Source: Campylobacter concisus (GTDB lineage Bacteria > Campylobacterota > Campylobacteria > Campylobacterales > Campylobacteraceae). Taken from it: a stretch of DNA of 64,000 bases. The stretch spans positions 868,001 to 932,000 of the forward strand of contig NZ_PIQS01000001.1 in assembly GCF_003048405.1 (NCBI RefSeq), in the 5' to 3' direction. Made by a program: the position numbers and the translations under genes. Below the pieces are notes generated by a model that ran no database searches, was not told the origin of the DNA, and was given only the letters and a program-made list of their open reading frames with translations. Below, one piece after another: positions 9,261 to 19,200 of the stretch (position 1 is the stretch's first letter; each line of letters opens with the position of its first letter).

Positions 9261-9308
9261 AAATTTTAACACCACGCCAGACAGCCATCTAGCCTGATCT
9301 TAAAATTT
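9261..9308. repeat. Palindromic repeat unit 6
   Basis: Arms AAATTTTAA (9261-9269) and TTAAAATTT (9300-9308) frame CACCACGCCAGAC and ATCTAGCCTGATC. It is 48 bp long and ends 31 bases before the aroK stop codon. Confidence 0.75.
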
Positions 9309-9339
9309 ATCGTTGCAAGCAGCCCTTACCACTTTACAA

Positions 9340-9861
9340 CTAAATTTTTAAAAGCATCCTTATCTCTTTTACGATTTGCTTTGGAGTTTTACCCTCGACT
9401 TCGACGATGTAATCAGCCTTTTTCTCATAAAGCTCCTCTCGCTCCAGATGTAACGCCTTGGCTCTTTTTAGATCACTTAAAAGTGGACGTTTGGCAAGTT
9501 TTTTCTCGCTATTTTTACTATTTTTTAGTCTTTGCATGATCGCATCAAAACTAGCTTTTAGATAGATCACGGTACCAATTTTGTTTAAGTTTTTAACCTT
9601 CGCAAAGCCTCCGCCAGTTGAGATGATTGCATTTTTGACATTTGTTGCTAGAAATTTAGCCAGATCCTTTTCAAGCTGCCTAAAATACTCTTCGCCAAAT
9701 TCATCAAAAATAGCTTTTATCTTCATGTTTTGTGAGCTCTCAAGAAGATCGTCGCAGTCAAGATTCATCGTCTTTAAAGCTTTGCTTAGCGCCCTTGCGG
9801 TTGTGCCCTTGCCAACACCCATAAACCCTATCAAAACGATATTATTGTTCTTTGTCTTCAT
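9340..9861 (-). CDS. aroK: Shikimate kinase
   Basis: A 173-residue shikimate kinase, which phosphorylates shikimate with ATP in aromatic amino-acid synthesis. I place the start at the ATG at 9861 because GGAG stands six bases upstream; a GTG twelve bases earlier is possible. The P-loop reads [10 protein letters not shown], so the usual GKS/T serine is a glycine followed by Thr, as in adenylate kinases. The shikimate site is marked by D36-type residues (LDCDDLLE), the second-loop ISTGGGF, and the lid KRPLLSDL. The start overlaps the end of der by 20 bases, indicating coupling. Confidence 0.93.
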   Translation of the reverse strand: MKTKNNNIVLIGFMGVGKGTTARALSKALKTMNLDCDDLLESSQNMKIKAIFDEFGEEYFRQLEKDLAKFLATNVKNAIISTGGGFAKVKNLNKIGTVIYLKASFDAIMQRLKNSKNSEKKLAKRPLLSDLKRAKALHLEREELYEKKADYIVEVEGKTPKQIVKEIRMLLKI

Positions 9862-11230
9862 CACTCTCTCCACGTTTTTTAGGGATTAGCACGATAGGCA
9901 CGCCAGTTAGATTAAAACTCTCTCTAAGCTTGTTTGTTAAATAGCGTTTGTAGCTAAAGTGCAGGCACTTTGGGCGGTTCATTATGAGCGCTATCATGAT
10001 AGGTGCTGTCTTAAACTGCACTGCGTAGTAGATTTTCACGACCCTGCCTTTATCTCGTGGCAGTGGGTGCGCTTTGGTCGCTTCGCCGATCACTTCATTT
10101 AGCTTTGAAGTTTGGATTTTTTGGGTGTAGTTTTTGTAAATTTCAATAATAAGTGGATAAATTTTATGCACTCTTTTGCCGCCCAAAGCCGAAACGCTGA
10201 TGATCGGCGCATATGCTAAAAATTTAAACCTATCTTTTATCTCTTTGCAAAGCTCGTCAAATTCCTCGCTGCTTTTGTCCCATTTGTTTAGCACGATGAT
10301 GACGCCAAGCTCAAATTTCGAGGCGATGCCAGCGATGCGCTCATCAAGCTCGGTTAGTGGCTCAGAGCTATCAAGCACTAGTAGCGCTACGTCCGTCTCT
10401 TCTAAAATTTTCTCAGTTCTATTTAGTGCGTATCTCTCGATGCCCTCGATCTTGCCACGCTTTCTAATACCAGCAGTATCGACAAACTCAAAAACTCTGC
10501 CATCATGCTCGTAAATTTCATTGACCGGATCGATCGTAGTGCCTGCCACGTCACTAACGACGGCGCGACTCTCCTTTACAAGAGCGTTTAGAAGTGAGCT
10601 TTTGCCGACATTTACACGTCCTATGATACCAACTCTGATGTTTTTGCTTTCATAGTCTATCTCGTCGCTTAACTCGCCCTCGTCGTTATAGTTTTCTAAA
10701 AAATCATCAAAATCTTCGCTTGTATCGGCCTTTATCTGCACTTTGTTTTCTAAGTGCTTTGCTAGCCACATGCTAAGCTCATCTATGCCTGTGTTGTGGC
10801 TTACAGAAATTCCAAAGGAATTTTTAGCGCCAAAGCTTACAAATTCCCACTCCCTTTGCTCATCTTTTTTGCTGTCTATTTTATTGATGACTAGAGCGAT
10901 TGGTAAATTTAGCTTGCTAAGCTCGTAAAAAATGGCTCTATCCTCGTCATCTGGCATCATTTTGCCATCGACCATGTATAAGATGACGTCTGAATTTCTA
11001 GCCTCTGCCAAGGTCTTTGCTTTTACATTTTTAAAAAGCTCGCTACTATCATCAAGGCCGCCACTGTCGATTAATATGCACTCTTTACCCTCAACCTCGA
11101 TCTTAGCTTTGTTCGTATCTCTTGTCGTGCCGCTAACATCGCTTGTTATAGCGATACGACGACCAGCTAAGCGGTTAAAAAGTGAGCTTTTGCCGACATT
11201 TGGCTTGCCTACTAATATTACTTTTTGCAA
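9842..11230 (-). CDS. der: Ribosome-assembly GTPase Der (EngA)
   Basis: A double-domain GTPase of about 462 residues, needed for 50S subunit maturation. Two complete G domains are visible. The first has [13 protein letters not shown] and NKID; the second has [13 protein letters not shown] and NKWD. A C-terminal KH-like domain follows from about residue 350. I choose TTG at 11230 as the start: it gives the standard [16 protein letters not shown] opening, has AAGGAC upstream, and lies just after a TATAAT box at 11255-11260. The longer frame from 11263 would begin inside that promoter. Confidence 0.95.
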   Translation of the reverse strand: MQKVILVGKPNVGKSSLFNRLAGRRIAITSDVSGTTRDTNKAKIEVEGKECILIDSGGLDDSSELFKNVKAKTLAEARNSDVILYMVDGKMMPDDEDRAIFYELSKLNLPIALVINKIDSKKDEQREWEFVSFGAKNSFGISVSHNTGIDELSMWLAKHLENKVQIKADTSEDFDDFLENYNDEGELSDEIDYESKNIRVGIIGRVNVGKSSLLNALVKESRAVVSDVAGTTIDPVNEIYEHDGRVFEFVDTAGIRKRGKIEGIERYALNRTEKILEETDVALLVLDSSEPLTELDERIAGIASKFELGVIIVLNKWDKSSEEFDELCKEIKDRFKFLAYAPIISVSALGGKRVHKIYPLIIEIYKNYTQKIQTSKLNEVIGEATKAHPLPRDKGRVVKIYYAVQFKTAPIMIALIMNRPKCLHFSYKRYLTNKLRESFNLTGVPIVLIPKKRGESDEDKEQ

Positions 11231-11254
11231 ATTTTGTCCTTTTCGTGATGGCTG

Positions 11255-11260
11255 ATTATA
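11255..11260 (-). promoter_or_regulatory. -10 box of der-aroK-trpS-serS-pflB series
   Basis: The minus strand reads TTTGTATAATCAGCC. TATAAT lies 25 bases before the der TTG, giving a short leader. No clear -35 is present, which is usual for Campylobacter sigma-70 promoters. Confidence 0.6.
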
Positions 11261-11382
11261 CAAATTTTTGACTTATATAAAGTATAAAAATTTGCTTAAA
11301 AGCGCCAAAATAAAAGAAAAAATCAACCAAAATTTAAGCCACTTTTCATTAAAATGGCTACTTTAAATTTAAAGGTCATGTG

Positions 11383-12273
11383 ATGTTAAAAAAGTTTTAT
11401 ATTTCGCATCTTGGCATTTTTTATATGCTATTTGCTTGCTTTATGTTTGCCGTTACTGGCGCATTTGCAAAGTATCTTAGCAAAGATATGCCATCTATCG
11501 AAGTTGTATTTTTTAGAAATTTAATAGGCCTTTTTATTGTTATTTATGCCATTTATAGATTTCCATTTAAGCAAGCTGGCGGACACTTTTTTTTGCTGAT
11601 GTTTCGCGGTTTTGTGGGCACGGTCGCACTTTTTGCTTTTTTTTACAATGTCGCTCATGTAAATTTGGCCACAGCTTTCACATTTCAAAAGACAAATCCA
11701 ATCTTTACAGCCATCCTCGCAGCTTTTATTTTCAAAGAGCGTCTAAGCTCACTTGGCTGGTTTGCTGTATTTTTGGGATTTGGTGGAATTTTGCTTGTTA
11801 TCCAGCCAAATTTAGGCATAAGCAAGACTGATATTATCGGTGTTTGGAGCGGTCTTGGTGCGGCGATCGCATACACGAGCGTTAAGGAGCTAAACAAGAG
11901 TTACGGTACAAATATTATAGTGTTAAGTTTTATGCTTTGGGGCTCGTTTTTGCCACTTATTTGCATGGGTTTGGCAGAATTTTTCACCTACGAGCCACTT
12001 GATTTTTTGTTTTCAAAATTTAGCATGCCAAGCTGGTATAACGTTATTTTTATCTTGCTAATGGGGCTTAGCGGATATTTTTTTCAGTCGTACATGACAA
12101 AGGCGTTTGCGGTTGGCAAAAAGGCTGGAGTGATCGCTGCAGTTAGCTACGCAGACGTCATTTTTACGCTTATAATTGGCTATTTTATGGGTGATGTATT
12201 GCCAAATCAAACGGCACTTTTAGGTATCTTGCTAGTAATAGTGAGTGGAATTTTAGTTGTTAAAGAAAAATAA
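11383..12273 (+). CDS. EamA/DMT-family transporter
   Basis: A 296-residue inner-membrane protein with ten predicted helices arranged as two EamA repeats (about residues 12-140 and 155-296). The first half has [17 protein letters not shown] and FFRNLIGL, typical of the drug/metabolite transporter superfamily. The substrate is unknown. The ATG at 11383 is preferred over GTG at 11380 because AAAGG stands seven bases before it. It is divergent from der and runs into kdsA with a 10-base gap, as in C. jejuni where a membrane protein precedes kdsA (recalled). Confidence 0.88.
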   Translation: MLKKFYISHLGIFYMLFACFMFAVTGAFAKYLSKDMPSIEVVFFRNLIGLFIVIYAIYRFPFKQAGGHFFLLMFRGFVGTVALFAFFYNVAHVNLATAFTFQKTNPIFTAILAAFIFKERLSSLGWFAVFLGFGGILLVIQPNLGISKTDIIGVWSGLGAAIAYTSVKELNKSYGTNIIVLSFMLWGSFLPLICMGLAEFFTYEPLDFLFSKFSMPSWYNVIFILLMGLSGYFFQSYMTKAFAVGKKAGVIAAVSYADVIFTLIIGYFMGDVLPNQTALLGILLVIVSGILVVKEK

Positions 12274-12283
12274 AGGAGAAAAA

Positions 12284-13090
12284 ATGATACTAATAGCAGG
12301 ACCTTGCGTCATAGAAAGCGAGCAGCTCGTTTTTGACGTGGCAAAAAGGCTGGTTAAATTTAACGAAGATAAGCGGATAGATTTTTATTTCAAATCAAGC
12401 TTTGATAAGGCAAATCGCACGAGTATAAGCTCGTTTCGCGGGCCCGGACTTGAAAAAGGGTGCGAAATTTTAGCCAAGGTCAAAAAGGAATTTGGTTTTA
12501 AAATTTTAACCGATATCCACGAGAGCTACCAGGCTGCGCCTGTTGGAGAAGTGGCCGACGTGCTGCAAATCCCGGCGTTTTTGTGCCGTCAGACCGATCT
12601 GCTCGTAGCTGCGGCTAAAACAAAAGCGGTCGTAAATATCAAAAAAGGGCAGTTTTTAGCGGCGTCTGCAATGAAACACTCGGTCAAAAAAGTGCTAGAA
12701 ACAAGGGGCATTAGCGGCGAGGGATACGAGGTTGCTAAACAAAACGGCGTGTGGCTAACGGAGCGAGGCAGCACCTTTGGCTACGGGAATTTAGTCGTAG
12801 ATATGCGAAATTTGGTGCTGATGAGGGAATTTGCGCCCGTGATTTTCGACGCTACTCACAGCGTGCAGATGCCGTCGGCTTTGGGCGAAAAAAGTGGCGG
12901 GGACGCGAGATTCGTGCCGTATCTTGCGCGAGCCGCGGCGGCTGCAGGCGTGGACGGATTTTTCTACGAGACGCATATTAATCCTTGCGAGGCGCTTTGC
13001 GACGGGCCGAATATGCTAAATTTGGACGAGCTAGACGCAAATATCGCTCAAATTTTTAAGATAAAAGACGCCCTAGGCGATGCAAACTAA
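12284..13090 (+). CDS. kdsA: KDO-8-phosphate synthase
   Basis: A 268-residue enzyme that condenses phosphoenolpyruvate with arabinose-5-phosphate to make KDO-8-phosphate for the LOS inner core. The N-terminal substrate signature [12 protein letters not shown] is present, followed by [10 protein letters not shown], the KKGQF segment and the C-terminal TH residues ([16 protein letters not shown]). The start is the ATG at 12284 after AAAGGAGAAAAA; the in-frame extension to 12257 overlaps the transporter. Codon use becomes clearly richer in G and C within this gene than in the genes before 12280. Confidence 0.96.
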   Translation: MILIAGPCVIESEQLVFDVAKRLVKFNEDKRIDFYFKSSFDKANRTSISSFRGPGLEKGCEILAKVKKEFGFKILTDIHESYQAAPVGEVADVLQIPAFLCRQTDLLVAAAKTKAVVNIKKGQFLAASAMKHSVKKVLETRGISGEGYEVAKQNGVWLTERGSTFGYGNLVVDMRNLVLMREFAPVIFDATHSVQMPSALGEKSGGDARFVPYLARAAAAAGVDGFFYETHINPCEALCDGPNMLNLDELDANIAQIFKIKDALGDAN

Positions 13091-13409
13091 GGGCTTTTTG
13101 TGGGTATTAGGTGGCGCGGTCGCCGAGTGCGGTTGGGCATACGGGCTAAAACACGCCCAAAACGCCGTAGGATTCGCGCTTACCGCCGCGTTAGTCTGCG
13201 TTAGCTTCGTATCGTTTATGAAGGCTATGAAATACTTGCCCGTTAGCGTCGCATATACCGTATTTGTGGGATTTGGAGCGTTTTTTATCGTGGTCGCCGA
13301 AAGCGTTAGCGAATACACCTCAAGCGGCCAGGCGCCAGATGCTTTGCGGCTATTTTTCATAGCGACGCTAGTTGCCGGCGTACTGGGGCTAAAAAGGCTA
13401 AAATCTTGA
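13080..13409 (+). CDS. SMR-family exporter subunit 1 (SugE/Gdx-like)
   Basis: A 109-residue, four-helix small multidrug resistance protein. It carries the conserved membrane-embedded glutamate in helix 1 ([14 protein letters not shown], Glu16), the family's W and LK signals, and helix 3 [13 protein letters not shown]. It overlaps the end of kdsA by 11 bases and the next SMR gene by one base. Paired SMR genes usually form heterodimers (EbrAB or YkkCD types), and the WAYGLK helix resembles guanidinium exporters. Substrate assignment is inference. The codon use is GC-rich; the first 60 bases of this stretch (13081-13140) count 34 G+C. Confidence 0.87.
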   Translation: MQTKGFLWVLGGAVAECGWAYGLKHAQNAVGFALTAALVCVSFVSFMKAMKYLPVSVAYTVFVGFGAFFIVVAESVSEYTSSGQAPDALRLFFIATLVAGVLGLKRLKS

Positions 13410-13729
13410 TGCACGTTTTAGCTCTTTTGGCGGCCGGGTGCTGCGAGGTTTTGGGCGTGTTTTTTCTAACTAAATTTCAAAAAAGCGTCGGCGTGAAAAA
13501 GGCGGCGAATTTTTTGATTTTAACCGCGAATTTCGCCCTTTCGCTCTGGCTTTTGAGCTACGCAATGCAGGCGATGGCGATGTCGGTAGCGTACGCGATC
13601 TGGACGGGTATCGGAGCGATCGGAGCTGTGGGCGTCGGAGTGATTTTTAACGGTGAAAAAATGAGCGCGCTAAAGGCGTTTTATCTATCGCTAATAACGC
13701 TAAGCGCGATAATGTTAAAGATAATTTAA
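13409..13729 (+). CDS. SMR-family exporter subunit 2
   Basis: A 106-residue partner of the preceding gene, starting at the ATG in a TGATG stop/start overlap. It has four predicted helices, the key glutamate in helix 1 ([15 protein letters not shown], Glu13), helix 3 [21 protein letters not shown] and a GE motif (FNGEKMS) before helix 4. The tight overlap and sequence divergence from its partner favour an obligate heterodimer with opposite topologies. The two genes separate kdsA from ribH, which are adjacent in C. jejuni (recalled). Confidence 0.88.
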   Translation: MHVLALLAAGCCEVLGVFFLTKFQKSVGVKKAANFLILTANFALSLWLLSYAMQAMAMSVAYAIWTGIGAIGAVGVGVIFNGEKMSALKAFYLSLITLSAIMLKII

Positions 13730-13739
13730 AGGAGAAACC

Positions 13740-14210
13740 ATGAAAATAATCGAAGGAAATTTGGCTCTAAAAGGCGGCGAAAAGGTCGCTATAGTGGGTG
13801 CTAGATTTAATCATATCATCACCGATAGGCTGGTCGAGGGCGCGAGGGACGCGTTTTTGCGTCACGGCGGGGATGAGGCGAATTTGAGCCTCATTTTGGT
13901 GCCGGGCGCGTTTGAGATACCGATGGCGCTTGAAAAGGCGCTAGCTAGCGGTAAATTTGACGCAGTTTGCTGCGTGGGAGCGGTTATCCGCGGCTCTACG
14001 CCTCACTTTGACTACGTTAGCGCCGAGACCACCAAGGGCATCGCAAACGTCACGCTAAAATACGGAAAACCGGTGACCTTTGGCGTGCTGACAGTTGATA
14101 GCATCGAGCAAGCCATCGAGCGAGCGGGCTCAAAGGCTGGAAATAAGGGCTTTGAAGCGATGACGGGCGTGATCGAGATGCTAAGCTTATATAAAAATTT
14201 GGAGGCGTAA
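13740..14210 (+). CDS. ribH: 6,7-dimethyl-8-ribityllumazine synthase
   Basis: A 156-residue lumazine synthase, the penultimate enzyme of riboflavin synthesis, which joins a ribityl-aminouracil to dihydroxybutanone phosphate. Visible signatures are [15 protein letters not shown] near the N-terminus, [15 protein letters not shown], the [14 protein letters not shown] active-site loop with His88, and [24 protein letters not shown]. It probably assembles into the usual icosahedral or pentameric shell. An AAAGGAGAAACC site precedes the ATG. It is the last gene of the GC-richer stretch and sits one base before nusB. Confidence 0.96.
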   Translation: MKIIEGNLALKGGEKVAIVGARFNHIITDRLVEGARDAFLRHGGDEANLSLILVPGAFEIPMALEKALASGKFDAVCCVGAVIRGSTPHFDYVSAETTKGIANVTLKYGKPVTFGVLTVDSIEQAIERAGSKAGNKGFEAMTGVIEMLSLYKNLEA

Positions 14211-14211
14211 A

Positions 14212-14607
14212 ATGGCGACTCGTCATCAGGTTAGGCAGGCCGTCGTTTCGCTGCTCTACTCAAATGAGATAAATCCGGTAACTGCTGCATTTGAAGAGGA
14301 ATTTCTAGAAGAGAAAAAGATAAGAAACGAGCGTAAACATGAGGCGCAGCAGACTTTTAAAGAGGTGCTCGCAAACAAAGAAAAACTAGATGAAATTTTA
14401 AAGCCATATCTAAAAGATGGCGATTTTAGCAAGGTTGGTGCGACTGAGCTTGCCATTCTTAGACTTGGGCTTTATGAGATGAAATTTAGCCAAACTGATA
14501 AGGCTGTCATCATAAACGAAGCAATCGAGCTTGCGAAAGAACTTGGAAGTGATCAGGCGCCAAAATTTATAAATGGCGTACTTGATAAGCTAAAGGACGA
14601 TCTGTGA
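14212..14607 (+). CDS. nusB: Transcription antitermination factor NusB
   Basis: A 131-residue all-helical NusB, which binds boxA RNA with NusE/S10 in rRNA antitermination. The opening [20 protein letters not shown] and the C-terminal block [14 protein letters not shown]...[16 protein letters not shown]...[11 protein letters not shown] are family hallmarks. It starts one base after the ribH stop and overlaps pyrF by four bases. Base composition falls back to the AT-rich norm within its first ~60 bases, so a recombination edge may lie here. Confidence 0.96.
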   Translation: MATRHQVRQAVVSLLYSNEINPVTAAFEEEFLEEKKIRNERKHEAQQTFKEVLANKEKLDEILKPYLKDGDFSKVGATELAILRLGLYEMKFSQTDKAVIINEAIELAKELGSDQAPKFINGVLDKLKDDL

Positions 14608-15284
14608 GGCTCTGTGTCGCACTTGATATGGCTAGTCGTGAAGAGAACTTAGCCCTTGCTAGCGAGCTAAAAGGGCTTGATCTTTGGCTAAAAGTAGGGC
14701 TTAGAAGCTATCTTAGGGACGGAGTAAAATTTATAGAAGAGCTAAAATGGCTTGGAAATTTTAAAATCTTCCTTGATCTAAAGCTCTATGATATCCCAAA
14801 TACGATGGCAGATGCGGCCGAAGTAGTCTCAAAAATCGGCGTAGATATGATAAATGTGCATGCTAGCGCTGGTGAATGTGCGATGAAAACAGTTATGGAT
14901 AGGCTAGCTGGTCTTGGAAGCCGTCCTTTGGTGCTCGCAGTATCGGCACTTACTAGCTTTAGTGAGAGCGAGTTTGACGCTGTTTATAACGATACGATCG
15001 TAAGAGCTGTTAGAAAATTTAGTCAGATGAGTTTTGAAGCAGGGCTTGATGGAATGGTCTGTTCTGTTTTTGAAAGCAAGCTCATCAAAGATGTAACAAA
15101 TGAGAAATTTATCACTCTTTGCCCTGGTGTTAGGCCTTTTGGCGAGAGCGCTGGAGATCAAAAAAGAGTAGCAAACTTAGTGAGCGCAAAGCAAGAGGGT
15201 AGTGATTTTATCGTTGTTGGTAGGCCGATTTATGAGAATGTAAATCCAAGAGAAATTTGTGAACGAATTTTGGAGCAAATTTAA
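14604..15284 (+). CDS. pyrF: Orotidine-5'-phosphate decarboxylase
   Basis: A 226-residue decarboxylase that converts OMP to UMP, the last step of de novo pyrimidine synthesis. The catalytic motif is [13 protein letters not shown] (Asp-Lys-x-x-Asp-Ile, residues 57-63), followed by INVHASAGE, and the phosphate site [12 protein letters not shown] near the C-terminus. It starts with GTG inside the nusB stop, a four-base overlap. No strong terminator is visible after the stop; AT-rich sequence and a decayed frame follow. Confidence 0.96.
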   Translation: MRLCVALDMASREENLALASELKGLDLWLKVGLRSYLRDGVKFIEELKWLGNFKIFLDLKLYDIPNTMADAAEVVSKIGVDMINVHASAGECAMKTVMDRLAGLGSRPLVLAVSALTSFSESEFDAVYNDTIVRAVRKFSQMSFEAGLDGMVCSVFESKLIKDVTNEKFITLCPGVRPFGESAGDQKRVANLVSAKQEGSDFIVVGRPIYENVNPREICERILEQI

Positions 15285-15358
15285 TATTTGAGCTTGTTAT
15301 TAAGTTATTTTAATCATAGCTTTTATGTAAATTTTTTATAAAATGTTACACAAAGACG

Positions 15359-15626
15359 ATGCCAAAGCGAGATGAAGAGTCGAATCTGGGTGATTTTAAG
15401 AAAATTCTCTATGTTAGCTAGGCGACTAAAGCAGATATACTAGCACTTGGTTAAGGATATCGCTTTACTAAATGGCGCAGATTCTGACGAGATGTTTGAG
15501 CGCACAAAGGCGCTCGGACGCGGCAGCTATAGGTGTATCCTCTATGTTTACCGTATGGTTTACTACTATGTAAATATGCCACACCCAGACAAAGCCAAGC
15601 TAAAATGGTGGCTTTGGAAGGACTAA
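15359..15626 (+). pseudogene. Decayed gene fragment of unknown function
   Basis: From ATG 15359 the frame reads MPKRDEESNLGDFKKILYVS and then hits TAG, TAA and TGA stops. A second frame opens at 15444 and reads through ADSDEMFERTKALG and later LKWWLWKD to a TAA at 15624-15626. The peptide composition of both parts looks protein-like and codon use fits the genome, but no single frame spans the region. I do not recognise the family. It could be a vestigial gene between pyrF and tRNA-Ser. Confidence 0.4.
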
Positions 15627-15711
15627 ATTTGTAAATTTTTGTTTTAGATTTTTTATCTAAGGTCTGCAATTGCGAAATGTAAATTTAAGCAAGATATCAG
15701 CGGCCTTCAAT

Positions 15712-15717
15712 TATAAT
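15712..15717 (+). promoter_or_regulatory. -10 box for tRNA-Ser
   Basis: TATAAT in TTCAATTATAATGCG ends 15 bases before the mature tRNA 5' end. Confidence 0.6.
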
Positions 15718-15732
15718 GCGATTTCTTTTTAT

Positions 15733-15823
15733 GGACAGATGGGTGAGTGGCTGAAACCACACCCCTGCTAAGGGTGCAGCTCTTAATCGGGGCTCGAGGG
15801 TTCAAATCCCTCTCTGTCCGCCA
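15733..15823 (+). tRNA. tRNA-Ser (GCU)
   Basis: The acceptor stem GGACAGA pairs with TCTGTCC (15813-15819), followed by G and an encoded CCA. The anticodon loop CTGCTAA gives GCU, which reads AGC/AGU serine codons. A long variable arm (GCAGCTCTTAATCGGGGCTCG) and the T-loop GGTTCAAATCC are clear. Confidence 0.96.
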
Positions 15824-16277
15824 CTACTTATAGATAATCATAAATTTTTATTATCATTTCACATTATTTTTTGAATATCTTTATATAAAATTAAATTATT
15901 TCTGCGTTAGAAAATTGCTTACCTAGTAAAACTTAACTATAAGTAAAAATTTTATAGTGATCACACATTTTTTAAAAAATATAATTTTTTCGGTTATATT
16001 GTTGTTTCAAACTAATTAAAAATATCTTAAATTAAGTTTTTATTATAAAAAATATTATATTTTGCTTAATTAATTATATTGATAATCAAAAAGCTATTTT
16101 TTGATAAAAGCTTATAATTCGCTTTTTACAAACTATTGACATTTGGAATTTATATATTTAATTAATATATTTTTTTCTTAAAAGATAAAATTTCTCACAT
16201 AAAGTTATATCCTATAAAGATAGTATATAATCACGCAAAAATTTAAATAATACAAAAAATAATAATAAGGAGTAATC
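15824..16277. other. AT-rich adhesin control region
   Basis: No gene is seen here. The 454 bases are almost all A and T, with phased T-runs, a TTGAT-A-ATCAA palindrome at 16079-16089, a TTGACA at 16136-16141, and a TATAAT at 16226-16231. This looks like a long upstream regulatory region for the large adhesin. Confidence 0.6.
16226..16244 (+). promoter_or_regulatory. Adhesin promoter -10 and shared leader motif
   Basis: TATAATCACGCAAAAATTT, 19 bases, is identical to the sequence at 48227-48245 upstream of exbB. TATAAT is the likely -10, placing the transcript start near 16238, with AAGGAG (16267-16272) before the TTG start. Confidence 0.55.
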
Positions 16278-19200
16278 TTGGCTAAAGAAGCTGGAGTAGT
16301 AAAATTTATTAGTGGCAAGGCGGTCGCTATCGATCAAAACGGAAACGAGAGAGAGCTAAAAGTAGGTGACATCCTTTATATGGGAGAGAGCATCAAGACA
16401 AGTGATGCCGCTGATAAAATAACAATTGTTTCAAATAATGGAAAAGAGATTACGATCGTAGGAAATGATACACTTGCTTTAAATCAAAGTACTATAGGTG
16501 CGGAAGGCTTGGCAGATGTTAGTGATTTGCAAAATGCTATTTTAAATGGTGGAGATTTAACAAAACTTGAAGAGACTGCTGCTGGTGGAAACACTGCTGC
16601 TGGTGGTGGAGATGGCGTTAGCCTAAGTGATGCTAAATTTGCTGAGGGTGGACACTATTCAAACATTAATGCAACATATAGAAATTTAAGTGATACAAAC
16701 AGAGCTTTTGCATCATATGATAGCCCAATAAGCGGTTACAATGGTGGAGATGATACTATAATCCCAAGCAATCCTCTTGTAACTTTTATAAGCGATCTTA
16801 ATAACGATGGTACTTTAAGTAGGGTTGAGCATGCACGCGATACAAATTTAAATACATCAAAAGTTCTTATTACAATTCCAAATGATGGCACAGTAAGGGC
16901 CGGAGATATACTAAATATCACTATAACTAAGCCAGATGGTAATACTGAAAATAAAACAATTCCTATCACTCCAACTATCATAAGCAATGGTTATCAGTTT
17001 GATGCACCAATACAGACTGGTAAAATTTCAAAAGTTGATGCAACTATTATAAATTTTCAAGGAAATATTAGTGGTAGAAGTGAAGATAGCGTAACTTCAA
17101 GTGGCTTTAGTGCTCCAGAGGTTAAATTTACAGAAGATAACAGTCCTGATAATAATCTATTAACATATACTGAAAATGCTAAAGATGGTAAATTAAATGA
17201 AACTCCAGTACTTATAACTGTAAAAGATGTGATTGTCGGAGATGTGCTTCACGTGACTTTAACAAAGCCTGATGGCACAACTGAGGTTAAAAATGTATCT
17301 ATTGATCAAAACATAATAGATAATGGATATAAGATAAGTAATATGCCAGTTGAGCACGGTAAGCCTTCAAAAGTAGAAGCTTACGTAGCAGATAGTACAA
17401 ACACGATGAGAAGTGCAGTTGCAAGTGACTCTACTACTCTTGATGTAAAACCGACTTTGAAATTTACTGAAGATACAGACGATAATATCTATCTATATGA
17501 TAATGAAAATAAGCAAGATAACGACTTTAGAAGTACGACAGTAGAAATAACTCTACCAAAAGATGTAGTTATTGGCGATAAAATCGTTATAACTTATACC
17601 GATCCATTAACTAGGCAAGATACAACAAAAGAAATTTCTCTTACACAAGAGATGATTGATAATCAAAAGGTAAATACATCTCTTCCGATATTTCCAGATG
17701 TAAGAACATCAGCTAGTGTTCATGTGGTAGATAAAAACAATGTTCGAAAAAGTGAAGAGTCAGATCAAGATAGTGTAATGCCTATTGGTAGAAATTTAGA
17801 AATGACATTACCAGAGGAAAAGACTCTTCATGAAATTTCAAGACAAGAAAGTACTGATGACAATGAAGTAAATAAAACCACAGCAAGGATTACTCTGCCA
17901 AATAAAATTGATAATGGCGATAAGCTTACGCTAACTATTACTGGACCTGATCCTGATGATCCTGTAAATAATCCATCTAAAACTTATACAAGAGAATTTA
18001 CTATACATATGGATAGTAAAGGTGCTGTGACTAGTGTAACAGAAAATGGAACTTCTAATGTTTTAACGCCTATAAAAGCAAGTGATAATCAATATATCAT
18101 CAATGTTTCTGGTATCCAACTAAAGCATGGAGAAGATACGACTATTAAGGCCAAAGTTACAAATTTAAATCCAAATAGACATACATCTATAAATGAGCCA
18201 GAAGTATCGGCCAGTTTAGAATATGTAAAAAAACCTGAAGTTATCTTTGGAGAGGCTAATGGCACTAGGAGTATGAGTAGAGAGCAAGCTATGAGTGATC
18301 ATGATCTTAATAGCACAACAGTCACTATAAAGCTTCCTAAAAATGCAGTAAGTGGAGATAAACTAACTGTAACTATAAAAGAGCCAAATGAAGCTACTGC
18401 TAGAGAAATAAAATACACTATTGGAAAAGATAATAATGGTAAGTTCTTTGTAAAAGATAGCGATGGCAATAAAATAGATACAGAAACAGATGGTAGAAGC
18501 TTTAAAATTTCTGGCATTAAAACAGCAACTGGTCTAGAAACTAAAGTAACAGCCGAGATAAAAGATAAAGATGGTATTCAGCATGCAGAAGATACAAGCA
18601 CGGTTACTATCTCAAATATAAACGATATGGCAGTATATTTCAAAGAGGATGCTGACCGTAACGTATCTTTAACGAGAGCAGAGAGCAAGGACGCGGATGG
18701 CGACCTACATAAAACGACAGTAGTAGTAAAAGTGCCAAATAACGTTATAGCTGGCGATGTGGTAACTGTAAAAATAGATAATGGCACTTCACCTAAAACT
18801 TATAAGGTTACAGGTAGAGACCCAAGCGGTAAAATCATGCTAGAAGATACTTCTACTCATGCTTCTATAACTGCAAGTGATAAAAATGAGATAGAAATTC
18901 CTGGCGTAGAGATCATTGCTGGCAAGACCATCAATGTAACTACTGAGACCACCGATGCAAGTGGCGGCAAGAAGGCCGAAGCTCAAAATCATAATACTCT
19001 TGAAAAGCTTCATGAAGACATGGAGATAACTTTTGAAAAAGATACCAATAATGATGGTATTTTGGGCAGCACAGAGGCAACTGGAGCGACTACTATAGCA
19101 ACTATCAAGCTTCCTTCAAATTTTGTTTTAGGTGATAAATTAATAGTAGAGTCACACAACGAAGACACACCAAATAATAAAACGACCAAGACATATGAGA

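Larger units (their letters stand above)
8779..9339. other. 560-bp intergenic spacer between aroK and trpS
   Basis: No open frame of useful length exists on either strand. The spacer holds a family of degenerate palindromic units listed separately. Both neighbours read on the minus strand, so the repeats would be transcribed as leader or spacer RNA if the operon is continuous. Confidence 0.8.

Noticed and set aside
8779..9339. CRISPR-like array in the repeat spacer
   Set aside because: Units are palindromic, divergent and unevenly spaced (some partial), without unique equal-length spacers, and no cas gene is nearby.
10176..11255. Several plus-strand frames opposite der
   Set aside because: Shadows of der, whose two G domains are intact.
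15451..15669. 72-codon minus-strand frame
   Set aside because: Antisense to the decayed plus-strand frames, with no ribosome site and no protein-like pattern.
17248..17256. TTCACGTGA, the core of a parS site
   Set aside because: It lies inside the adhesin coding sequence (VLHVTLTKPDG), its flanks do not extend the palindrome, and one 9-mer match is expected by chance.
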